From Eudromia elegans (Eukaryota > Chordata > Aves > Tinamiformes > Tinamidae): a stretch of 64,000 bases of DNA. The position numbers and the translations under genes are program-made. The first letter of the stretch is position 1. Each line of letters opens with the position of its first letter. Location of the stretch: positions 1,805,937 through 1,869,936 of the forward strand of contig PTEX01000144.1 in NCBI GenBank assembly GCA_003342815.1, given 5' to 3'. The notes below the pieces were generated by a model. That model did not search any database. It was not told the origin of the DNA and saw only the letters and a program-made list of their open reading frames with translations. Shown in pieces: positions 39,201-51,652 of this stretch.

Positions 39201-41429
39201 TGAAAGAAGAATACACATTTACACAGCTGCTTTTACATGACTGCTATGTGAGCAATAAAACAAAAGGAAATTACTTTTACCATTTTTTTTATCAGAGACT
39301 CATTAAATAATAATTAATTCAAAGTGTAATTGTGTATCATGAGCCATTTCTACACATCCATACTTATCCTTTTTGAAAGGGTAATTCTTTCCCTGAGATA
39401 ATGTAGAGCTTCAGTGAGCTGTGTGCTGTATTAAGAACCTTAAAGTTTAGTAGACGCAGTTTAATACTAATGCTTTTTAAAGAAGAAATAAACCCAGTGT
39501 TGTTTGTAATATAACTTTTTTTCTTTTCCTTTTTCTTTTTCCCTTAAATCGATTTTAAAGTTATGGGTCCTCCCTGACTGGATTTGATCAACTGTGGTCA
39601 GACGTTAACTGGACACTGAAGTCCCATTTAGGCCAATGAAAATTTCACTGTTTTTTTCCACAGGAGGACTTTATTTCTTCCTGAAAGCTCTCTCCCCTTA
39701 CCCTCATAAATCCTCCTCCCCCATCCCAAAGTCGTAGACTGACACTTCTCGTGGTCCCCCTGGAATAAAAAGTGTTCTAAGCAGAAACTACCCAGAAAGT
39801 CCCACAGACAGTGTTTTTCATGCAATTTTCCCTTAAATTCCCCCCAAATTGAATTTAATCATGTTTCTCTTTTCTGTAGCCTTTCTGCTCCCTTGAGGAT
39901 TTTCCTCTTCCTTCATTGTATTAAAACACTTCCCAGTATTTTTATGATGATAATCTCATTTATGTCCTCTCCTTCTCTGATTATTTCATACCTGCTGAAA
40001 TGACAAGAGATCTTTCTGCTAATAGCAGCAAACAGGCATGATATATTTTTCTTTTAAAAGTATAGAAAAAAAAATCAAGTATTGTTTTCATGAGTTTTTT
40101 TTATTTTATTTTTGTACAATCCTTTACAGTCTAATGAACAAGAAAAAATAATAACATTAGAAATGTTGTAATTAAAAAGAACAACACATGCACTCTAAAA
40201 TTTTAGACTGCTTTACAGTTATTTTTATTTAGGCAATTTACTTTTTTTGGCTGATGATTTGCTCAATTTAACGGTCTTATTGCTACAGGAAACCACAAAA
40301 TTGGAGAAAAAGTTGATACATATCTTTTTTTTTCTGAAAACTGAAAGAAACCAAACAAAATTTCACTTCATCAGTGACCACATACATGGTGGTCTTACAT
40401 AGCAGTTATTACCCTATTTATTTTTATATATTCAGCTCAGGTTCTACTATAGCTCCAGAAATAAATTAGAAAGAAAAGAAAGCTTTTTAATGCGTGAGGC
40501 TTTTTCAGCCAATGTGTCAGATTGGCAAAATTCCCTCGCCAAAGATGTAGTAGAGCCTGACACATAATTGTTGCCCTTACCTTTGTTGTTACTGACATTA
40601 CAGTTGGAACCCTCCTTGGAGACATAAAAACAATTTTGATGTGACAATCTGAGAAGTTACCACTGGTATTTTACAAATACTGCAAGGTCAAAGATTTCAA
40701 TGGATACAGAGCCAGGTAAACCTCTGGAGGGCATTACGGTTTAAGGGAAAAATATTTTCATTGATTTTAAATTACAGATTTTACTGTGACAATACAGAAG
40801 CAACGTAAAGCAAAATCCCAAGTCCACCAGCAAGAGAAGCAACAATGACCCAAGAAGTGTCTAAAACCTAAGCTATATTTTACTACTAAGCTATATTACT
40901 TAATTTTCAGAATGATATCCAGATAGGAAAGACAAAGGGACGTAATAAGAACTTCTTACTAGCATATACAAAGTTCACTCTGTATTTCTCTCTGACAACC
41001 CAGAAAGTCACCTTTTTTTTTTTTCCTAAAAAGCATGGATAAAGCATTTTTTAAAAGGTTGGAAAAGGAAGCTAACTTGAGTCCTTTAGCATCACTTCTA
41101 GTTTTGCCTTTAAAAAGACTGACATATAGGTATTTTTTAAAACTGAATTTCAGTAAGGATACTAATTTAAGCAATTTTTATTCAACACAAAAGGCAAAAT
41201 TTACTTTTCTGGTTAAACTTCAAACACTGTTCTGATAGTCACTGAATTTGTTCACTGATACGGGACGGCTGATTATAGAATTGTTTAAGGCAGTTTACTA
41301 CATAAAAATGGTTTGCTCCTAAGGCAATTATTTGCTCCTGGTACAGGTTATTAACAAAAGAGGGCATTACCTGTACAGATACGTTCACCTCCGAGGAAGT
41401 GAGCTAAGGTTTTAAGCAATTACTTTTAC
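33246..41429. other. AT-rich non-coding stretch, no gene seen
   Basis: More than 8 kb without a recognised gene or element. Open frames reach about 100 codons (38355-38657, plus), with no domain I know. A T-rich pyrimidine tract lies at 36133-36170 and a shorter one near 39517-39543. Confidence 0.55.
36133..36170. repeat. T-rich pyrimidine tract
   Basis: A run of T broken by single C residues. It could resemble a splice polypyrimidine tract, but no AG and exon-like sequence follow closely. Confidence 0.8.
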
Positions 41430-42270
41430 TAATTTGACAGTTGTTACCAAACAGGGAAGAGTAACTGATACCCAAGAGGGCTGTGCCGCCATCCAAAGGG
41501 ACCTGGACAGACTGGACAACTGGGCAGTGAGAAATTTTATGAAATTCAACACGAGAAAGTGCAAGGTCCTACACCTGGGGAGGAAGAGCTCCAGACACCA
41601 GTAGAGACTGGGGACCGACCTTCTGGAGAGCAGCTCCGCAGAGAGTGACCTGGTGGAGGACAAGTTGACCATGAGGCAGCANTGTGCCCTCGTGGCCAAG
41701 AAGGCCAATGGGATCCTGGAGTGCATTAAGCAGAGTGTCTCCAGCAGGTCAAGGGAGGTGATTCTGCCCCTCTACTCAGCCCTGGTGAGGCCGCACCTCG
41801 AGTCCTGTGTGCAGTTCTGGGCTCCCCAGTGCAGGAGGGATGTGGAGCTGCTAGAGAGAGTCCAGCGCAGGACTACGAAGATGATTAAGGGCCTGGAAGA
41901 TCTGCCCTATGAGCAAAGGCTGAGAGAGCTGGGCCTCTTCAGCCTGGAGAAGAGAAGGCTGAGAAGGAACCTGATCAGTGTGTCCCCACCTCAAGGGAGG
42001 GAGCGAGGAAACTAGATGAAATGGCCACAAACTGAAGCATCAAAAGTTCCACAGGAACTTAAGGAAAAAATTCTTAACAGTGAAGGTGACAGAGCCCTGG
42101 AACCAGCTGCCAAGAGAGGTGGTGGAGTCTCCTTCTCTGGAGATCTTCAGTACCCGCTTGGATGCCACCCTGCGCCACATGCTGTAGGTGACCCAGCATG
42201 TGCAGGGGGGTTGGACTGGATGATCTCTAGAAGTCCCTTCCAATTTTAAGCATTCTATGATTCTATGACA
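41430..42270 (+). mobile_element. CR1 LINE, RT C-terminus plus complete 3' end
   Basis: A 5'-truncated CR1 in sense orientation. It starts at a degraded version of the RT F-A-D-D region, runs through the end of ORF2, then the 3' UTR (gtggtggagtctccttctct, ggggttggactggatgatct), and finishes with the diagnostic cattctatgattctatga at about 42251-42268. The coding part is GC-rich compared with the flanks and is the best-preserved CR1 here, so it is the youngest insertion of the family in the window. An N at 41682 lies inside it. Confidence 0.96.
41461..42015 (+). pseudogene. CR1 ORF2 fragment, reverse-transcriptase C-terminus
   Basis: A single frame carries the CR1 ORF2 C-terminal region. It runs from VTDTQEGCAAIQRDLDRLD through MKFNTRKCKVLHLG, then [14 protein letters not shown], then [20 protein letters not shown] and [19 protein letters not shown], ending in [16 protein letters not shown]. 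From 41461 to 42015 it stays open except for one TAG at 41602-41604. Around 41650 the usual D-L-G-V-L-V-D block is about three residues short, which keeps the frame. The endonuclease domain and the catalytic RT core upstream are absent, so no enzyme can be made. The frame ends in a TAG followed by 3' UTR. Confidence 0.93.
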
Positions 42271-43429
42271 GAAACTGAGATAAAAATAAAAAAAGAGAGA
42301 GATGAAAGATGATGGCAATAAGTGTTCTGTCCCTGTTCTAAGCAGTGCCTTAACACTGTCAGAGCATGAATTTTCTGCCTCTCCACCTCCTTTATAGGCA
42401 CAGCAAGATTTCTAATGCTCATGAGAAAACAACTGAGTTTTTCATTAGGTCACTTTACAAACTACTTTAAATATGTACAGAAATATATTTTTGCATTAGA
42501 TAGGAGTATTAAGTCCACAGATAAGATTTCCTGACATATTTCTTGTTATTATTTTTATTTTCCTCTGAATTCAAAAAAAAGCTCTTTTTTCACCTGTGAC
42601 AGATATGATGTATCTTCAAAAAAATTACACATATTTCATTTCTGAAAACTTATCTTTGTTATAATTCACTTATTTGAACATTATATGCAGTGTCAAAATA
42701 AGGAACTTCCACATTAATCATGTTCACCAGGCATCGAGAAGACATATTTTGAAACAATCTGGTGAGATAGCTGTTAAGCTACTCATAATTGAAAAAAATA
42801 CTAGTGCTATATAATATCTTTTAACAAGAGAGACTTGAAAACTGGACATTTGTGAAAAAAGGGAAATCAGAATTTTGCAATCAGAAGTTGTAAAGGAAAG
42901 CTCTTAATAGAAGCTTCTACATTCAGAAAAGTTCTAGCTGATATGAAGAAAAATCTCTAAGCCCAAAGCATGTGGAATATTTCTACAACACTAGTACTAT
43001 GATGGCAGTTTCATAGACAAACAAGCAAAAAGAAAAGAAGACCACGTGAAATTCTCCAAGGCATTTATCAAAACCCAAGCAAGATTTAAGGAGCTAGGAA
43101 TCCTGGTGCACAGCCCAGTATCCACAGACCACAAAACAAATACTGTGCTTAATACATCCAGTCCAGCAAAAATGTTTTAGTAGTTCGTAAGACAGGCCTA
43201 CCCCGAACAGGCAGGATATTAATCCTAAAATTGATCTCAATCGGTCTTTTGGGGCAACTGTGTGTTATTTCTCCTGTGAACTGCATAATACCCAATTTCC
43301 AGCTTCCATTTACATTTCATCGTGCACACATTATTACAGCTATCTATAAAATTTATACATAAAAATGTATATATAAAAATTAAAATAAAGAAGGTGTTAT
43401 CTGATATCACATTTGGGGTTTTCCTGTAG

Positions 43430-43620
43430 CTCCTCACAGCTGCCGGAGGTGAAGACTGGGATCAGTGACACTCTTCCACTGGAGGAGTGTGGAGAGGAGG
43501 AAGATGGGGGCTCCTGCAGTGCTGCTCCACTCACCAGAGCCTCTGTCCCTGGAGACCCTCGCTCTGCACTGCCCCCGTCCCTGTGGGAAGTCACTGTGGA
43601 AATCACAGATAGGAAACAGT
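43430..43620. other. GC-rich islet of unknown nature
   Basis: About 190 bp with markedly more G and C than the DNA on either side. Both strands are open: 43413-43628 on plus (71 codons) and 43397-43696 on minus (99 codons, rich in Ser, Pro, Glu). A pyrimidine run ending in tgtag sits just upstream at about 43418-43429, and acactcttcc...ggagtgt at about 43468-43490 can fold into a short hairpin. No domain or known transposon matches by eye. It could be a decayed retroposed gene piece, an isolated exon, a conserved non-coding element, or part of an unrecognised repeat. The evidence does not choose among these. Confidence 0.4.
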
Positions 43621-45710
43621 GGTGCTGAAATGCATGTGGCTCATTAGTGAATCCAGGTACTAAAATTAGAGGTAGATGTAGTGCTCTGCATATCATAGGA
43701 CTATTGCTGTTTTTACTTAAAAAAAAGGTGTGTGGGGGGGGAAATCAAATCCAAATTAATTAAGCTTCACATAGACCTGGCATTGGTGGATACAGTTAAT
43801 TTTCATCTTCTACCAAAGACAATAGTGTTCATATCTCAAAGGTAATTGAAAGCCAGTGTTGGAAGAAAATAATTCCCTTAGGTTCAGAAGCAGGATTTGC
43901 TTAACCTAGAGTGAATGCAGGAGCAGTGCGGTGAATTTAGCTAATATTACAGCTTCATGCTTTTTCTTATATTTTTTTCCTCTGAAATTTCCCTCCTGCT
44001 TCCTGTGTTTGACATTTTAAGGGGTACATTTAGTTGAGTTTTTCAATGAGTCTCTATGGTAACCACAAAACTGCCCAATCAAAAGACTTTAGCTCCTCTG
44101 ACTCCTTGCCTATGCACTCAGCAGAAGCTGAGTGAGAAGTGCTGCCTCTTTCCAGTGCAATTAGAGTCTTCTCTAAAGTAGAAAGAAACAATCTTTAGAC
44201 TTAAAGATCAGCAATGATTATATTACTCAGACAAAAAAAAATAATCATTTGTCTGGGAAAAAAATCTGTATTGAATAGCTTTAGTATTTCAGAAATAAAT
44301 ATTTAATTTTATGTTACACTGAAAAATTGTTCTTTAAATTTTTTAGCCAACATTGAACTACAGCAGAAGGTGCAGTAATTACAAAATTCTTAAAACACCT
44401 AAAGATTCAATAACACCTTCCTTGCAAAATTTTCAGTAATAACCAGCAACACTGGTGCCATAGCTGTAAATTAAACAAATCTGTTAAAAATTACCCTCAG
44501 TCAAAAATTGAAGGCAAAAATTGCCTTCAGTCAGTCTGAAAGGAATGAAGTCAGAGGGTATACACAAGATTATGCATTTTTGTTAGGAAAATACAGTAGC
44601 CTATTAAAAATCAATGAAAGTAATCTTAGTGAATGTACACATTTGTAGCAAGATTGGCTTTTACATATACTTCCTTCAGATGCTATCAAATCCTAAGCAG
44701 AAATCCTCTAAAATATGACTCAGCATATCAGCCTTTCCTATAATATTAGTTTTACAATATATACTTTATAAAGATATTTACAAAGCCTCAGGATCCCCGC
44801 TGTCACTGCACAGTACTTCAGAGTGCTGGGGCCAGGTTACATTTGCTAGCCAAGAAAGTCCTCAAGGGCTGCATCTTTGCCAGGCAGTGATGGCAGGGTT
44901 CGAGCTGGAAGATGTTAGGGGACTCTCAAAAGGCCACTCATAATTAAGGGTGTTTTGAGCAATGCAGAAACAAACTGCAGTGATTTAGTGTGATTAGCCA
45001 ACTTTTCTCTGGCATATTTTACTCAGTAGATAGCTTTTAGGAAACCTGTCAGCTTCCTAATGAACCCTGACCATTATCTTTAAATCAGGTGAAAATTTGT
45101 TTGGCTGCAGAGAATCAAAGTTTCTTCTGGGTAAATAGATAGGTTAACACTGTGCAAAGTTGTCATATCCTAAGAGGTTTGAAGAGGCAATCACTCTGCC
45201 TTTGTACTTTTGCCCTTTGCAGGAAGAAATGAGTGGCCCAGCCCAAACATAGGAAATCAAAAATTAAATCGAACAAACAAGAAAATCTCAGTTGAAATGG
45301 TTGTGTTGGGTTTCTTTTAGTAAATAATTAATGGTATTTCTTCCAGATTTTAAGTAGTGAGATAAATTGACCAAGTTTTGTGAAAACCTATCTATACTAT
45401 AATGAAAACTCACATCATAACAATAAATGTAAACCCTAAAGGAAATACTTCTAATATACTGCAAATCTCAAGTAAATCCAATTCACCCATAAAGACCAAA
45501 AGTGAGTGTTTATGATGAAGAACAGTTTTCATACATACAAAATAAAAATCAAATAAATGTTTGGTGTGCAAAAAACATACTGCAAACACTTAAAATACTT
45601 CATAATCCACATGACAGAGAGACACTAAAAAAGCTCTGGAAGGACTACATCTCAAAATTAACCACAAATGTAGACAGGAACCAGCATTATAAATAGAGCA
45701 AAATCCTTAC

Positions 45711-45849
45711 TTATTTTATTTTATTTTATTTTATTTTATTTTATTTTATTTTATTTTATTTTATTTTATTTTATTTTATTTTATTTTTTATTTTATTTTA
45801 TTTTATTTTATTTTATTTTATTTTATTTTATTTTATTTTATTTTATTTT
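45711..45849. repeat. (TTTTA)n microsatellite, 139 bp
   Basis: About 28 ttatt/tttta units with one irregular unit near 45783-45790. It is the longest simple repeat in the window and likely polymorphic in length. Confidence 0.97.
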
Positions 45850-46621
45850 GACAGTGTAATTTCACAAAAGAGAGGTAGTAGAAAACTCACTATATTTTCT
45901 TTTTCAGAATTTTTACTAAAAGGCCACATATGAAGTAGAACAGATAAATGACAAATTGCTTCAGAACGGTCACAACTTCTTAAAAAGTAACATAAATACC
46001 TGGAATAATATTTACCTAAATGAAACTTTTATACATAACAAATCATTGATTTAAAAAAAAAATCAAAGATACTAGAAATGCCAGTTAACTGGCTCTATGG
46101 ATGAACCAGAACTGGCCCAGCTATGTTATTGCTGTATTAAATTTTTAATAGAAGTTACTATTTTAAATTCAAGATCTACAGAATATATGATTAGTATATA
46201 TAGACTGAGTTGTAATGCAATACGAGGTGATGAAGGAGATTATTAAAGGCTTGGTTATAATCTAAAAATGCACAGAAATTATGATTCTCTCATTAGAATC
46301 ACTATGAGGGGTTTTCAGAAATAAATTAAAATGCAAATTATTATTAATGCTTTCCAAAGAAATCATCAATGTTTTTTATACCTTTTATTTTATTTAGATA
46401 GGGAAAAGCAATGTAATTCATAATCAGTTTCAGTATAGTAAGTTTATGATATAGGTGCTTCTTTACACTCTAGACGTTAAAATACAGAAACGAGTGAAGT
46501 CAGTCCATATCAGGATATATCATCCATTTGCCTTTCAAAAGTCCTCATTTTTCTACAGATTTAAGATGATCTTAATATAGCATAAACCCTTCAGATTCTG
46601 TGAATTTGTTTATAATGACAT

Positions 46622-48143
46622 ATGGGAGCCCAACTCAAATGCCTCTATTTAAATGTACGCAGCATGGGGAATAAACAAGGGGAATTGGAGATTCATGTGC
46701 AATTATATGCAAGCCATGATCTCATTGTAATTGCTGAGACGTGGTGGGACAGCTCTCATGACTGGGACGTGGCCATGGACGGCTTAGGCTTTTCAGGATG
46801 GACAGGCCAGGAAGGTGAGGTGATGGAGTCGCTCTTTACATGAGCGACTTTTACACTGGAATGTATGGCACTCTGCCTAGGGGAGGACAAAGGATGGTTC
46901 AAGAACCCCTGTGGGAGGATTAAAGAGCAGGCCAACAGGGCCAACACGATTGTGGGAGTTACTACAGGCCTCCTGACCAGGATGAGGAAGTAGATGAGGC
47001 TTCTACAGGCAGCTTCAAGAAGCCTCACGATCACAGGTCATGGTCCTTACGGCCACTTCAACCAACTTAATGTCTGCTGTGATGATCACACAGCTGGGAG
47101 CAGACAGTCCAGGAGGTTCCTGCAGAGCATTGCGGATAACTTCCTGATGCAGGTGGTTCAAGGTCTGACAAGGGCAGGGGCGCTGCTAGAGCTGATACTA
47201 ACCAACAGAGATCGTCTAGTGGGAAATGTGAGAGTCGGGGGCAGTCTTGCCTCCAGTAACCGTCAGATGCTGAAATTTACTGTCTTGTGAGGAGGAAGCG
47301 GGGCAAAAATTACGATTGCAATCCAGTACTTCAAGAAAGCCAATTTTGTCCTCCTCTGGGAGTTCCTTGGTGAAATCCCCTGGGTCAAGGTCCTAGCAGG
47401 AAAAGGCTAATATTCAAGTAGCAATTTCTCTAAGCCCACGATCAATACATTCCTACAAGTTGAGCAAGAGAGGCAGGAGACCTGTGTGAATGGACAAGGA
47501 GCTGCTTAATGTGAAGAGAGCATATGTAAGGTGGAAGAAGGGCCAGGCCACATGAGAGCAATATAGGAACATTGTCAGAGAATGCAGGGATGTGACGAGG
47601 AAGGTCAAGGCCCACTTGCAATTAGAGTTAGTGAGAGATGTCAGGGACAACAGGAAGGGCTTCTATAAATACATCAGCAGCAAGAGGAAGACTAGGGAAA
47701 ATGTGAGTCTGCTGCTGAATGGGGAGGGTGCCTTGGAGAGGGAGGATACAGAGAAGACCGAGTCACTAAATACCTTCCTTGTTTCAGTCTTTACAGCTGG
47801 TCCCAATGAACTACAGAGCCCGGATGTGAGAGAGAGAACCAGGAAAGAGGAGGACTTTCCGCTCATCAAGGAGGATTGAGTTAGGGATTATTTAGGCAAA
47901 CTGAACACCCATAAATTTATGGGCCTGGATGGGATACACCCAAGAGTGCTGAGGGACCTGGTGTGGGTTATCGCAGAGCTGCTCTCCATGATCTTTGAGA
48001 GGTCATGGAGAGCGGGGGAGGTACCGGAGGACTGGAAGAGAGCTAACGTCACTCCAGTCTTCAAAAAGGGCGAGAAAGAGGAGCCGGGAAACTACCGGAC
48101 TGTCAGCCTCAGCTCTGCTCCTGGAAAGGCCTTGCTTAATTCT
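46622..48143 (+). pseudogene. CR1 ORF2 fragment, endonuclease and N-terminal RT
   Basis: Domains appear in the CR1 order. The endonuclease start is CLYLNVRSMGNKQGELE with IVIAETWWDSSHDW (46622-46843). The later endonuclease is SLTITGHGPYGHFNQLN with FLMQVVQGLTRAGALLELIL (46994-47290). The linker is VRDNRKGFYKYISSKRK with LLNGEGALEREDTEKTE (47592-47879). The RT start is MGLDGIHPRVLRDL, ERSWRAGEVPEDWKRANVTP and FKKGEKEEPGNYRTVSL (47919-48120). The first two blocks share one frame and the last two another. A frame change near 46810, further shifts between 47290 and 47592, and a TGA at about 47877 show it is dead. The endonuclease keeps E-T-W-W-D; the G-D-F-N block is changed to G-H-F-N. The catalytic RT palm is missing. 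Confidence 0.92.
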
Positions 48144-48145
48144 TG
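46622..48145 (+). mobile_element. CR1 LINE, endonuclease-to-RT fragment lacking the 3' end
   Basis: This sense-strand CR1 piece begins near the start of ORF2 and stops abruptly inside the RT domain at about 48130-48145. After that the DNA is unique and AT-rich. CR1 copies are normally 5'-truncated with a preserved 3' end; this one has the reverse shape, so a later deletion or rearrangement must have removed the 3' part. An alternative is that the 3' part moved elsewhere. The piece is about 1.5 kb and moderately diverged. Confidence 0.93.
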
Positions 48146-48488
48146 TATAATTCAGGATTATACGTTAATCCCAAAATAGCCCAGGGAGGTTAAGAGAACC
48201 ACAGTAAGGCAGGTGAACTGGTATGGGAATAAACTGTATTAGAGATTTTGGAACCCCTGGAATAAAAAATATATAAACATGGAGGTATTTATGTGTTCAG
48301 AGACGGTTAGACAGAAAGTTTTAAAGTCAGTAATAGTAGACACCTAACTTCTGCTTAGCATGAAATATAGACCTCTAAATACTCTTTGGGAATACCTCTC
48401 CTTCCTATCTTCCCTCCCCTATTTTCCAAACTTCCTTTTGCTTCCTTTCTTTCCTTCCTCCTTCTTGTCTTTTCTCTCACCTCCCCCC

Positions 48489-48532
48489 TATATATATATA
48501 TATATATAAATATATATATACACACACACACA
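48489..48532. repeat. (TA)n(CA)n compound microsatellite
   Basis: TA repeats with one aaa interruption pass directly into CA repeats. Preceded by about 100 bases of mostly pyrimidine sequence. Confidence 0.92.
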
Positions 48533-50792
48533 TCTTTTGCACATACATTTAGTTTCCTTCTCTGGCAGAAGATGCAGGAAAGGGAAGTAGTAGGGGGCAC
48601 ACTAGTTATGTCCCCCACCTCCTGGCCCAGTTTAAGGGAGAAAGCGAAGGAGAAAGAAACAGGTAGGTCTGGGTCTTACCAAACCTGATGGAAATTTAGA
48701 CCCTGGAAAACATGTTTGAAAATTGGAATTATAAATATCTACATTGCTAAAACATCATTTGAAACATTCTTAAAGTCATCAACACGTGGAAAAGCCACAG
48801 AAACCTATTTACCACAGCTTATGTTATAAAAACAGAAATTTTCGGCATTGGTACTTAATGCACAGTAATGCTGAGGGTTTTTTTCTAGAATGATACATTA
48901 TCTCAGTGTATTACAGTGTCTTGTGTTTCTGATACTCTTCCTTCAACATTAGGCATACATAGTTGTCTAAAAGTTATCATCAAATTACATTTTTAGGGAG
49001 TCTTTTTGATATTTTCAGCATTAAAGACACAGAAGAAGTTAAAAAGGATAAACTAAGTAACTACCTAAAGGACTCATACTCACACCTTTTATATCAAAAA
49101 ATTATTGATTTTCCAAGTAATAGACAAGCTTATTCTCTTTCTCCATTTGATAAACAGGAAAGAGCCTTTCAACCACATTTTTTTAACTTGTACTACTGCC
49201 GCTTACTTTGTTAAAGCTTTTGTGGAAAGTATGTTTCCTGTTCCACTACACTGTTTGGTTTTTTTTTTACACTTATAGGAAGGTTTTCATATATATTGAA
49301 ATCAGATCTTAATGTTCCTAAAATGAAAAGATTCCACAGAACAAATTATTATTTCTACTGCAGTTTGCAATAGAAGTTTGAAAAGTAGAGAAAAAAAAAA
49401 TAGACTTTTGAAAAAGAGAGAGAGAGAAAAAAGAGATTCATAGAAAGAATCCTAGAAAATTTGAATATCAACCAGAACACGTGACAAGCCAAGAAAAATA
49501 ATAGGGAATCTATTAAATAGTCTGAAAACTTAAGATTACTCTTAGGATTTTTAATTAAAAAATGCTAAAATTTTTAATTTTCTGAAGTAATTCCATATGT
49601 ATATGATAGTGTGAAAGATAGGAGAAATGAAATAATAACATTTCTTTGGAGTTTTTGTTTGGAGTTATATCAGATTTGGATGTGTTAAAAATTAACTTAT
49701 GCAGTCATTGAGTAAAGACAAGAAATGAAATAAAAAATGATATGGAAAGGAAATTGAAAAATAAATAAATAAATAAAAATATATAAAAAATCTTGGGAAA
49801 GAATAATTTTTTTTTCTGGAATTATATTTAATAGAATTTGATAGAATAGATTAAAACCTGTCAGAAGTTAGGAACACAATTTACAGTGTCTTACACCAAA
49901 CATACCAAAGGTAACAAAAAATTTGGTTGTTCCAGAGAATAAACGTGACGGTTAAAGTAAATATATGACTTTGCAAGGATCTGTATGTTTATTTTGTAAC
50001 TGTGTTGTTGGTCTTGTGTCTTTTCTCTGCAGTCTTTTCAAAGATGACAGTATATCTAGAGATATTTAGAAAAATATGCAGATCTTGGTCTATAGACTAC
50101 AAACATATACTGAAATTATTTAAGAGTTTAAGGTGTGTTGGAATTAAGATGTCTTAACTAATCTTAATTTGTAGGTGTGTTGCATATACATAATAGTGGT
50201 CTTTAAGAACTTTGTCACACTGTAGCTTTAATGGTAAAAAAAAGGCATGATGTTCTATATTCAAACTTTGTCCACCTTTTTCCCTTCTTCCAATCTGCCA
50301 TATTTTCTCAATAAATTTTCTGAAAACTTAGTAACCAGATCCAAATGAGGCTGTACTGAGTGTAAGTGGAAATACTATTTTAAGTATAGTATGGCCAAAT
50401 TAGATTAGATTTTCATTAAGGTGAGTATCCCTGATGTGAAAACAACCTTTCTAAGGAGTACTAATACATGGAAGCTTATAAGTTTCTCAGAAATACTTTA
50501 AGATTTTTTTTTTCCATCTGAATTTTGGAAATACACCCTGCAGTTATGAATGACTGCATACTTTTAAATGAAACAAACAAACAAACAAAAACCCTAATCC
50601 CAAACCCACCCACTATTCCAATACCTCTACAACTATTCTGTCTCATGGCAGGCAAATAACAAAGATAAGTGAGATACTTCTCACAAAGAAGGCTTGTCAA
50701 GGTATCTGTCTGGTTTGTATAATACTAATGATAACTAATCTCAGATTCAATGTCATATTGTTTAAAATGAAAATTTGTTTAGCTATATGCCA

Positions 50793-50813
50793 ACAGCTAT
50801 ACTGTATAGCTGT
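50793..50813. repeat. Perfect 9-bp palindrome, 3-nt centre
   Basis: acagctata at 50793-50801 and tatagctgt at 50805-50813 are exact reverse complements. Small hairpin, no function assigned. Confidence 0.8.
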
Positions 50814-51608
50814 CATAGATGATACATAATATTTTAACAGCCTCCTGAAGCAATAAAATACATTTGTTGTTGTAAATGAAGATTAAATGCAACAGTCTCC
50901 TATACAATCATATTGGAAGTTCCATGTCTGAATCATAATTCAAGGTTATATATGCTTTTTAATGCATGGCGTTTTAATCACCCAGCATTTCATGCTGGTA
51001 GGATACTGCTCCAGTGGTCTTAAAATATGAAAATTGAAAGCAGACTTGCTTTGACAGTTTTTGATGAAAATACCAAAAATACAGAGGTACTATAAAGAGA
51101 CTTCTTTGTGGGTTTGTGTTGCTATTGTTTTTAAAGTGTCAACGTTCATAGGCTTCACAGGACAATCTGTCCCTTAAGTTCTCAGCTTGTGCTGCAGATG
51201 GGGTCAAACCTCGAGCTGAGACATTAGTAATCTTCTGAACTAAATGACAGTTTCCACAAGAAGTCCCACTATTTTAACAGCCTGCTGTAAAGGGTTTACT
51301 GCAGCATTACTGCTGTAGACAAGCAACATCTAGGTATCAATTACAACAGTAACATCCTATAAAAACAGCAGCTAGTAATTGGTCATAGCAGGAACAAATT
51401 AGGTAAGTAAATGCAGAATATCCTTACAAGGCAAATGTTCACTTCAGCTCTTCCATACAGACTCCAAAACTGAGATTAGTGAAATGGCGTGTTTTATTAA
51501 AACTCCAGAGTGTCATCATTAATAGCATTTCACAGCCATAGTACATCATCACATTACACTATACTCTCATTGTCGCCATGCAAACTACAATACCTTGAAG
51601 TGATAACA

Positions 51609-51652
51609 CAGTGTAATGAGACATACAATCCAGTGTAATGTGAAATACAAGA
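51609..51652. repeat. 22-bp imperfect tandem duplication
   Basis: cagtgtaatgagacatacaa at 51609 is followed 22 bases later by cagtgtaatgtgaaatacaa. The core cattacact also occurs inverted near 51552. A short local repeat. Confidence 0.8.

Larger units (their letters stand above)
42271..46621. other. AT-rich non-coding stretch with a GC-rich islet and (TTTTA)n
   Basis: No recognised gene. The notable contents are the GC-rich islet at 43430-43620, a moderately GC-rich unique piece near 44790-44930, and the pentanucleotide tract at 45711-45849. Confidence 0.55.

Noticed and set aside
41412-41726. 104-codon minus-strand frame
   Set aside because: It is the antisense shadow of the CR1 ORF2 fragment.
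47981-48013. Perfect 11-bp hairpin gctctccatga / tcatggagagc
   Set aside because: It lies inside the CR1 RT coding sequence and is explained by that sequence rather than by a separate RNA element.
48355-48688. Overlapping frames on both strands of 87 and 100 codons
   Set aside because: They are translations of a polypyrimidine tract and a (TA)n(CA)n microsatellite.
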